DNA of 64,000 nt, taken from Wyeomyia smithii. Its lineage: Eukaryota; Arthropoda; Insecta; Diptera; Culicidae. Where the stretch lies: contig NC_073695.1 in NCBI RefSeq assembly GCF_029784165.1, positions 195,563,283-195,627,282 on the forward strand, in the 5' to 3' direction. Shown piece by piece: positions 48,101-57,440 of this stretch; the stretch's first letter is position 1; each line of letters opens with the position of its first letter. A program made the translations under genes and the position numbers. The notes beneath the pieces were generated by a model. That model made no database searches and was not told where the DNA came from. It saw only the letters and a list, made by a program, of their open reading frames with translations.

Positions 48101-48180
48101 ATTGCAATCTTTGACTGTTGGTTGCAATAGATCAACTTACCGTTTGGGTTGGTTAAACCAAGGATCCTGATGTCGTGGTC
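45150..48180 (-). pseudogene. R1-clade non-LTR retrotransposon ORF2 relic
   Basis: Read on the minus strand from 48180 downwards. First comes an APE endonuclease portion with GKLIYCNQQSKIAILLNR, then VDDIPPSDVTALVRYCRS and INKPLILGCDANAHHTV (about 47870-47970). Next is an EN-RT linker with RRLFNRANLKSIWEAYRASL (about 47330-47450) and MNIHFPGSTVTSESNAEE (about 47115-47190). Then RT with KSPGLDGISPIFL (about 46090-46140) and VVCAFLDIEGAFDNT (about 45870-45915). The finger-palm part with the YADD box is deleted. The thumb continues with KYLGIILN, FGKTWGLKPQLALW and RPRITYAALVW (about 45500-45700) and ACLSVTRALRTTPDAAM (about 45390-45440). An interruption of about 820 bp lies at 46.28-47.10 kb. 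Multiple stops make it dead. The motif set is characteristic of the R1 clade. Confidence 0.88.
46280..47105. other. Unidentified insertion within the R1-clade relic
   Basis: This separates linker sequence ending near NAEELPQV (minus strand) from the RT start near METSINWALSF. Normally only some tens of residues lie between them, so roughly 800 bp has been inserted. It is AT-rich. ORFs here show no domain, and I found no convincing terminal repeats or target duplication. Confidence 0.45.
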
Positions 48181-48599
48181 CCATGGCTTCTGGATCGGCG
48201 CTACGGATCTATGACAAATGGAACTCGTCAGTGAAGAGAAATAATCTTCTTAGCATCCCAAAATTATTTGATTGTAAAGTAGTTAAAGTTTTCCTGCCGC
48301 TCGCGCGTTGTACACTAGGTTTTTTTTCTTCGTGTCTATGTTTCTATCATTTCTATCGTAAACAGCGTTTAAACTGTGACATACAGTCATCCCCTATGCT
48401 TATGTGGACCAGTCCAATTTCAATATTTATTGCCTAAATTTCTAGTAGATTCTAACGGAAACTGATAATTCTTTTTTTTTTTTTTTTCGAATCACCCTGC
48501 TAAGACGCTCAGTATAGATTTTTCAAAGTTTAAAACGTGGTTCAAGGAGAGTTTCCACCAGTAGAACCAAATTGACAAAGAGGTAGAAACCCGCCAGAA

Positions 48600-48932
48600 T
48601 ATCACATTGTAAAAGGAAACTTGAAACGGCCTGGGAGTGGCGTAGCGATACGACTACAAAATTAAAAGAATAAACTCATCATCAGCTGCTTGGAAGAACA
48701 GGTTCTGACCCGTCATCGTATTGACCGTACCAAATTCACCTATGAATGGCCTCTTAAGCGAGAGGAACAACCACTATGGCAACACTGCGAAACCGCTTTA
48801 TACGGATAAAGCACAGCACATTCTAGTGAAATGTCAAGAGCTAGAAACTACGAGAATATTAAGATATGAAAAGAGAAAAGAAGACGAACTTTTAGAATTA
48901 ATCAAACAAATTGAATTAGAAAGAAAAATATA
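48600..48932 (+). pseudogene. C-terminal tail of a non-LTR retrotransposon ORF2
   Basis: One frame reads SCLEEQVLTRHRIDRTKF then TYEWPLKREEQPLWQHCETA. After a frameshift another reads DKAQHILVKCQELETTRILR to a charged end at 48932. The pattern (E..VL.R.RI..T..T......PLW.HC......HIL..C.ELE..R) matches the zinc-binding tail after RNase H in I/Jockey-type ORF2 proteins. The upstream portion is unrecognisable. It directly abuts the SINE. Confidence 0.55.
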
Positions 48933-48937
48933 ATTTT

Positions 48938-49210
48938 GTGGTCCCCGTGGCTCTGTGGTTAGCGATGTCGGTCGGCTAGCTCTCCCACACGGTTGTGATG
49001 TCGGGTTCGATTCCCGATCAGGTCGAGGATCTTTTCGAGCTGGAAATTTTCTCGACTTAGCACTGGGGCACGGTGTATCGTTGTACTTATCTTACACATG
49101 CAAAATGTGCCAAAAACAATATCGATAACGAATTCTCTCAACTAATAATCGAGTTGATCGAGACCGCATTAGCCCCCCAGGCTAGCGTGCGATATTGTTT
49201 TTTTTTTTAT
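48938..49210 (+). mobile_element. tRNA-derived SINE (Feilai-like)
   Basis: The head carries an A-box-like TGGCTCTGTGG (48948-48958) and a perfect B box GGTTCGATTCC (49004-49014), the internal RNA polymerase III promoter of tRNA genes. A tRNA-unrelated body and a T/A-rich 3' end (about 49195-49220) follow. The head does not fold as an intact tRNA. Mosquito Feilai SINEs have this arrangement. Mobilisation depends on partner LINE enzymes. Confidence 0.85.
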
Positions 49211-52200
49211 ATTTTATATATTTGTGATTGCAACACATAATCGAGGCGAATAACCAATGCTTAACAGTTAAAGTCTCGTTGATAGAGATTAATAAATAAA
49301 TCTAGAGAAACATTTCAAAAGGTCCAATCTGCTTTTACCGATTTTTTGATCGATCACTTTCATTAAATTACCACAACTTAATGAACACCTTTTCTGGCAA
49401 GTTATTTGCACAAGTTGATAACGGAGGGATCACTCTAGCCTTCTGAACGAAAACCACGCTTGGGAGAGTTACTAAAGCTGAGCCATTACTAAAATGAAAT
49501 TACGCTTCGGAAAAACGATGAAAGCAGATAGGACCTTTTGAAATGTTTGTCGAGAAATAACTTTATTTCTATTCCTAGTACAGTACAATAGGAACGACAA
49601 GGTCTGGTCGTGGCAAAAAAGGGATGGACAAAATCCTGTTCATCTCGAACCGGGATTATATTCCGGGTAGGCCGAATTCATCGTCTGCAGTGCGAAGAAA
49701 ATTGCAAATAGTATTTAATATCTGCTATCTGTGGTAGAATGTTTAGCAGCTGATGAAATTCTGAAAATAAAATGCTGCCGAAATAACAACAGAACGAGAA
49801 CCATCCCACTTGTCATGTGCAATTTGTAATCTGCAATGACGAAAAATGGAACAAAATAGTCGGGTGTCACTATTGCGACACACCAAAGGCGCTTCTTAGC
49901 GCCCCAAAATCATTTTATTGTGAAGCGGTTAAAACTTTTCTGCTACTATCCAAAATATTGCGGAGAGTCATAATTATGCAACAGCAAAACATATGTGTCA
50001 CTTACCGCGCATGCGACCGAAAGTTATTTCTATTCCTTACTTCCCGCCTTCCATGCCGTCTTAGGAGGCCCGCAATTGAACGCACTCAAGTGCAAGGATT
50101 ACATTACATACCCAGTTAGGTTCGACATACACAAATTTGACTGATCTAGTAACAAAAACATTTTGACAGTGCAGTCTTTGTCACCCTCACTCTAATGCTG
50201 GAATCATTCTTTGACTGGAAGTTGGCTTCGTAACTCTTTTTTGGTCCTTACCGGTAGATACTTGTAAAAGATGACCCTAGTTATCTACAACTTTGTGGAA
50301 AACGTCACACCGATCAAACAAACCGTTTTGGTCCTGAAAATATTTGTAATCATCAATACCTTCTCAAAATAGCATTTTTCAATAGCTTCTCAAAAATGAG
50401 TCGTGTTCCAAAAAATTCAACCAATAGCACAAAATGGCATCTTTCGCCTATAGGAACGTCCATGCAAAGCTTCAGCCAAATCAAAAAAGGAAAAAAAATT
50501 AAAAATATATTGAAACTGGGACATTTTCTGAGGAATTGCTCTAAACAGAAAGGTTTAGTTTCGATGGCAAAATGTTGGCAACTAAGATTTTCATTTATAT
50601 AGTTGGAAAAATATACCAATGTAAATTTGAACACCAGAGCTGATAACCATTTTGCAGCGTCGATGGAGGCGCCAAAATTGAAAAATAACCATGCGCCTAC
50701 TTCTTCATAAGAGTAGATGGAGACGCCGTGTTGCAGACTCTTAGTTTTGCTCTAATTTATTTTCACTAAAGATACATCCTTTAATATCTTAAAGTTTCGA
50801 ACTCAGAGGCAGAAAAATCATTGTAATCATCAGAGTGAACTATTTTATAAAATAGATGAAGATAGATTTTGATATAGATGTCATTTTATGGTATTAGTTC
50901 TTCACATAGTATGGCGATTGACAACCAAAAGGTGCACTCCGAAAGCTCATACTGGAAAAAATGAAAGATTATAGTTATTTAACCAATCCTGTGAATTTTG
51001 GTGTCCCTAGGTTAGTATCTTTTTTTAGAGACTGAAATGAGTTTTCTCGTAAACATAACGTTGAAACGACGAACCCGGCGAGCAATTACTATGCGAACTC
51101 TCACGTAAGCTAACGCGTTTTGGAAATGGCTAGGGGCACCAATAGTCATAGGAAAGATTAAATAGCTATAATCTTCAGTTTTTTCCGGTTTGACCTTCTG
51201 GGATGCACTTTTTTTCATTTTGTCAGAGTTATGTACTTCCTTAAAAATACTTAAAAATAACATTTTTTCCTTAGAAATTAAATAATACATGAGATTTGTG
51301 AGAGGGAGCGGTAATTAAAAATCTAACAATTCTTATTATGGGGGAGAGAGGGTTAAAAATTTCAAAAAAGTTCTCACGTAATATATGGATGACGGCTAAG
51401 ACACGATTATTTAAGTTGCGTATCACACTACTCAATTGCTAAAGCGAAGTTCGACAAAGTTTTCGTTCCAAGTATAGTCTTTTTCCCTTTTGCTTGATTA
51501 AAGTTTCCCAAATTCTTCTTATTACTAATTTATTTATTCATTTATTTATATATTTGAGTTAATTCAACGAAAATCGGATAAAACGTTGAGCGCTCAAAAT
51601 TCTGAAAGTGAGGTATTGTTTTATTCTTTCTAATTAATAAATTGATATTCAACCCAAAGGTGTGACTTTTTTTAGGTTTATTTTCATTCGTGACATAAAA
51701 CACAATTTATCAATCGTCACTCATTTTACTGCCATAATTCGAAAGTTTGATGAACCTTTTCAAGATGCTTTTCTCTGGATTTCAAACTAAAAAACGAGTT
51801 CTTTTGTTGAAAACACAGTACATATCTGCTACTAAAATGGCGATGAAAAAACTAAGCCTGTAAATTAGAACGCCAGAGTTCACAGATATTCTGCGTCCGG
51901 TTAATAACAGAGATAATGAAGACGTCAAATATTAAGAATAACCATGCGTCCTCTTCTTCACAGGAACTGACGGAGACGCAGTGTTGCGGCTTCTTAGTTC
52001 TGCTTGAAATACATTTTTATTTTTTTGACTTCGAGCTCAGAAGTAATAACTTTGTTGTAATACTAAAAGTCAATTATTATTATTAACAGATAATGGCCTC
52101 ACAAGGTCTCAGGTCTCAGTCTAATCCTATCCGGGTAAGCTAATACTTGGCACAGTTGTTTGACTTTGAAGGAGATGTGATTTTATAATATTAGTGACGA

Positions 52201-55200
52201 GTGATTCTCTAATATATATTTTTCTAAATACATTTTTTTGAAACTAATACCAACCTGTTGGAACCATGTACTCAAAGAACACTTTCAATTTCAATCTGTC
52301 GCATCAAAAAGTCGTTCCCCTTCGATTTGTTTCTGCGTAGTCGAAAGCAATATCAATAATCGAAATTATGTTTTTTACCCTAACTTTTTGCATCCCCATT
52401 CCACACAACCAAATGGAAAATCGTTTCCTTCACAGAGCTCCTTACAAGAGCATACTTTTCTATTTCCCGTAGAACTCGCGAGAGTTTGCAGCCAAAGCGG
52501 TTTCTGAATTTCAAGTTAGTAGTAAATTTTTTATTGAATCCTATCTCACCCCCGGTACCGTGATTGCGACATGCTCTTCTTCTTTGGCGCGCTCGGTTCG
52601 CCGATATTCCGCAACCGGGGGGCGAAACTCGTTTGTGCTTCCGGCTAGTGGATTTTTTTCAATATAATATACGTTACGAAGTTACGCTGCGGGTAGAATA
52701 TATCGAAGATAGAACGATAAAGTCGGTTGTATTTCATTCATAAAATTTTCAAATTGTTTCCACTCTCGTTCCCTGCGGCCACAACCGATGATAGTAGTAG
52801 CGCACCGTTGCACGGTGGGATCCAATGCAGCCGTCATCGATTCCAGTACCGGTACCTTTCCAAAACTGTCTTCACAAACCACTCCCCGGAAGGCTTTGAT
52901 TGTAGAGCATCAGGTGTTTGACAAGGCGTCTTGTACTGGGCCTCATTAAATTGAAAATATAGTACTTACTGTGGGGCTGGGCTGATATATGCTAGACAAA
53001 GGAAAAAATATACATGATATGCAACAGGCGTGAGCACTTCAGAATATGAAAGTGGTTAACTTTTTAGTATTATCGACTGGCACGTGCATGCGTGGAAACT
53101 TATTGAAGTAGGAATGAAAAAACAATCATGTTTATATCATTATATACTGACTGTCTGACAAGAAAGAACCCATTCACGAACTCAGCTTCATAAACATTCG
53201 CAGATTATTGCAATGAGAATAGAGTTTGACTTTCTCTAAAGTTCAGCCATGGTACGAAGCAACATTACTTTCCGCCGCGTTGGAACTGCTTTTGTTTCTC
53301 AGCCAGACGGAACAAAATAGCGGATATCGAACGAAAAAAGGATACGAAGAACAAAGTCTTTTTATCCGAATCTTATTATGTTTGAGCCAAGTTTTGTCAA
53401 TTTTATCTCCACGATACGCTGCAGGGAAAAAAGACTCGTAAGTTGAAATTGCACATTGGAAACCGAGCAGTTCTTTGTTGCATTGGCATATAGTATTGTG
53501 TTCGTAGCAAGAGATTTTTTTTATTTTGATTGTATTATTAATGGATTCAATGGAACGATGTTGTTATAGCCTAGGGGCACGTACGAAATGAATTGAGTGG
53601 AACAGACCCTAAATTTTGGAAAGTCATTGTTAAACTTGAATTCTAAAACAATATTATAGGTTTGTTCCAACTTAAATTGTATCATTGCCTGTTGTAGAAA
53701 AGAATGTTTATCTGCCATAATGTGTCCCAGGCAAGTAAGATGAGGAAACGTATTGTTAGCAGCAATGCCACCTGAATTTATCACCATACTAGATTTACAC
53801 ATATTGGCAGTCATTTGCGTACTGGAATTACGTCCGAACACCTTGCTAACACGGAAGCATAAGAATTACTCAAGCGTGCTTGAACAGAAGTAATGCAGGC
53901 AGGTAAACAGAAACTTACAGAAGGGCTCTCTAGGTCTCTACTAAATCAATGTCGGCCAGCTGTAGAAAAATATATTACCACCGCCTGTACGTTTTCTTGA
54001 AGAAAAGTAACAAGCTTACTCATTATTCATTTTTCATCCATTACCTTCCCAACTCGCCATAGTCGTTAGCAGACACCTTCCGGTGTCATTTGCAAAAGTA
54101 TCATCTGCTCGGAAACGACTCCTGGTAGTTTCAATTTTCCCAAATACTATCACTACCATTATAATAAGGAAAAGCAAAAATACCATCAGAAAAATACCCT
54201 TCCTAGTTAAATACCTCGTCACGCTATGTTCTTCTTTCTCCTCCCTCTTATCTTCCCATAAAAACCAAACTAAACCCAACGGACTGGAAGCTAGAATTAT
54301 TTTCTTCCTGGGGCCCACTGAGAAAAATGCGAATTAGCACTGGCTGTTCTTTTTGTTGATGCCGGCTCGTAGTTCATCGCGTGGAACTGCTTTGGTTCGC
54401 CCCAGAGAGACACGAAATGGAACTCGTCGTCGCCGCCCTTAACTTTTCCCATTATCTGTAGCAAGAGGGCTGGTTGAGTGCTGCGATAATATGACTTTTA
54501 ATTTTTCTGAACGCTACACTGTCGCCGAGTTGGTGTTCAGATAACTGCCAACGTTGTTGATCAGACTGCCGTCAGAACGTAACTATTGCCGAAGTTTATA
54601 ATTAATTTTATGAAGGGTCAGGAACATGCTAAGAGGAAATTGAAAAAGTTTAGCACTAAGAGTTATCCCAGGCAATGATGCTATGGTTATTGTTACGCAA
54701 TGAGCACTTTATTCTAATTTTATTTGACTGAGCGCTTTGCCTAACGCTGTTCTAAAATCTGCGATGTATGTCAAACACAGGAAATAAGAGACAATAAATT
54801 CAATACTTCAATCCATCATGCCACGCAAATCCTTTAGGTAGTATTCTTCTGTTCAGAACCTGATTTTCGAATAATCCTCTTTTGAAGCTTTCAGGATACA
54901 TTCGTTATTCACTATCAGTCGAGCATATTGATGCGGAGTTGATTTTTTTCTTTTGCCACCGAGAGCTTCTATCAACGACACCTCGCTTCACAAACCGGAA
55001 CAACCATATACACGATACGCTTTCAGGAAACGAAAAAATACTATTTACTTTCACAACACAGCACAGCTTGAATCATTCTCCCTTGTCGGGCATCTGGTGG
55101 AAAATGCACCTTCCTTTCTAACGTTTTTCGTTTCTTTAGGCAACTTATTGTATCGCTTTTCAAAAGGCTCCTACAGTAGGTAGTACTTCAATTTAATACA

Positions 55201-55375
55201 ACAGTTCTTCAATCTGATTCTATTTACATTTACTTGATTCAATTCGGTTCTGATTGCATTTACTTGATTAGGAATGTAAGGTTGTTAAAGAAATCATCAA
55301 TATTGAAAATACTCTTCTACTTCTTGACGATATGTGAAAAACATTAAATTAAAAACGAACACCAACAAAATAAAA
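49211..55375. other. Intronic DNA with dispersed repeat fragments, no supported gene
   Basis: Recognisable repeats: about 49845-49960 resembles 48210-48300. About 50640-50760 resembles 51890-52010 (shared AATAACCATGCG, CTTCTTCA and GGAGACGC.GTGTTGC). An inverted repeat of about 85-bp arms lies at 50930-51012 and 51118-51215. About 50375-50485 is the inverted counterpart of 33.53-33.66 kb. The GC-richer stretches near 52.55-52.90 and 54.35-54.50 kb show no ORF I can support. A 94-aa minus ORF at 54034-54318 has one hydrophobic segment but no recognised family. Confidence 0.45.
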
Positions 55376-55468
55376 TTCTGGATTATCGAGTCTAAAATTC
55401 TGGATAACCGAATTCCGGATAATCGAGTTTCCGGATAAACGAGTCTCCGGATAATCGAGTCTGACCTG
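55376..55468. mobile_element. Half MITE end with GGATAATCGAGT tandem units
   Basis: Five imperfect units of about 16-18 bp built on GGAT(A/T)A(T/A)CGAGT end in CGAGTCTGACCTG followed by TA (55469-55470). As a reverse complement this reads CAGGTCAGACTCGATTATCC, the kind of terminus found on pogo/Tigger-like MITEs. No partner end was found in the window, so the copy is truncated. Confidence 0.55.
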
Positions 55469-55508
55469 TACTACATAATTTTATATTTTTCGACACAGAT
55501 TAAACATT

Positions 55509-56582
55509 TTTCGATTTCGTTTTTTGAATAATTCCACTAGTTTCAGCTTTCATTTTTTCTTTACAAATGACTGTTTTCTGTTTGTCTTTTTCCCTGTTAC
55601 TCTGATTTTCGGTTTTCCTTCTTCTGTTGTTGTTTGTCTGGCTTTTTATTTTTATTTTTGCATAATTGCCTGTTTTTCTAATGTTTTGTTTTTCTATTGT
55701 TCTGTTTTTCCATTGTTCTGTTTTTCTATTTTTCTGTTTTTCCACATGCCTGTTTTTCAAATATTCTGTTTGTCTATTCTCTGGTTTTCTGTTTTTCTGT
55801 TTGTCTATTTTTCTTTTTTTTTGCTATTATAATTTTTTTGTTTATCTGTTTTTCAAATTTTCCATGTGTTTGTTTTTCACAGTTTTCATGTTTTTGATTT
55901 CCTGTTTTTGTGTATTTCTGTTTTTCTATTTTCATGTTTTTCTGCTCTCTGTTTCTCTGCTTCTCTGTTTCCCTGTTTTTCTATTGCCCTGCTTTTCTGT
56001 TTCTCTGTATTTATTCTCTGTTTTTCTGTTTCTCCATTTTTTGTTTTCTGTTTCTCTGGTTTCCTGTTTTTGATTTTCTGTATTTATCTGTTGTTATAAT
56101 TTTTTTATGTTCGTCTGTTTTTATATTTTCTGTTTATCTATTTCCCTGCTTTTCTGTTTCTCTGTATTTTCAATGCTATGTTTTTCTGTTTCTTCGTTGT
56201 TATGTTTCTCTGTGTTTTTTTTTATATTCTTTTGTTGGTGCTCTGTGTTTTTTTTTTTGTTTCTACGTTTTCTTGTTCTCTGTTTTTCTGTTCTTTTGTT
56301 TTCCGGGTTTTCTATTTTTCTGTTTGTCTATTTTTTTGTTTCATAATTTTCTGTTTTTTTTTTTTGTTGTAATAATTTGTTTGTTTGTTTGCTTTTCGAG
56401 ATTTATGTGTGTTTGTTTTTCGGTTTTCCTGTTTTTGTTTTTGTGTTTTTTGTGTATTTCAGGTTTTCTATTTCCGTGTTTTTCTGCTTCCCTGCCTCTC
56501 TGTTTTTTTGTTTCTGTTTTGGATTTTCTGTTTTTTTCTCATGTTTCTCTCTTTTTTTGTTTTCCGTTTCCGTTCCTGTTCT
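55509..56582 (+). repeat. Degenerate pyrimidine-rich precursor tract
   Basis: Over 1 kb of T-rich sequence built from loose TGTTTTTCTATTTTTCTG-like phrases with irregular spacing. It grades into the regular heptamer array. All long ORFs here are Phe/Cys/Leu/Ser-rich and compositional. Confidence 0.85.
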
Positions 56583-57440
56583 TCTTTCTGTTTTCTGATT
56601 TCTGTTTTCTGTTTTGTGTTTTCTGTTTTCTGTTTTCTGTTTTCTGTTTTCTGTTTTCTGTTTTCTGTTTTCTGTTTTCTGTTTTCTGTTTTCTGTTTTC
56701 TGTTTTCTGTTTTCTGTTTTTTGTTTTCTGTTTTTTGTTTTTTGTTTTTTGTTTTCTGTTTTCTGTTTTCTGTTTTCTGTTTTCTATTTTCTATTTTCTG
56801 TTTTCTGTTTTCTGTTTTCTGTTTTCTGTTTTCTGTTTTCTGTTTTCTGTTTTCTGTTTTCTGTTTTCTGTTTTCTGTTTTCTGTTTTCTGTTTTCTGTT
56901 TTCTGTTTTCTGTTTTCTGTTTTCTGTTTTCTGTTTTCTGTTTTCTGTTTTCTGTTTTCTGTTTTCTGTTTTCTGTTTTCTGTTTTCTGTTTTCTGTTTT
57001 CTGTTTTCTGTTTTCTGTTTTCTGTTTTCTGTTTTCTGTTTTCTGTTTTCTGTTTTCTGTTTTCTGTTTTCTGTTTTCTGTTTTCTGTTTTCTGTTTTCT
57101 GTTTTCTGTTTTCTGTTTTCTGTTTTCTGTTTTCTGTTTTCTGTTTTCTGTTTTCTGTTTTCTGTTTTCTGTTTTCTGTTTTCTGTTTTCTGTTTTCTGT
57201 TTTCTGTTTTCTGTTTTCTGTTTTCTGTTTTCTGTTTTCTGTTTTCTGTTTTCTGTTTTCTGTTTTCTGTTTTCTGTTTTCTGTTTTCTGTTTTCTGTTT
57301 TCTGTTTTCTGTTTTCTGTTTTCTGTTTTCTGTTTTCTGTTTTCTGTTTTCTGTTTTCTGTTTTCTGTTTTCTGTTTTCTGTTTTCTCTTTTCTCTTTTC
57401 TGTTTTCTGTCTTCTGTTTTTGTTTTCTGTTTTCTGTTTT
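56583..57440 (+). repeat. (TTTTCTG)n heptamer satellite block
   Basis: About 110-115 tandem TTTTCTG units, with a few TTTTTTG and TTTTCTA variants near 56720-56790. From about 56790 to 57385 the block is almost free of changes, indicating recent homogenisation. It then passes through a short mixed segment (57386-57440). Confidence 0.97.

Noticed and set aside
48938..49025. Functional tRNA gene
   Set aside because: The A and B boxes are present, but the sequence lacks a credible acceptor stem and anticodon arm and continues into a SINE body.
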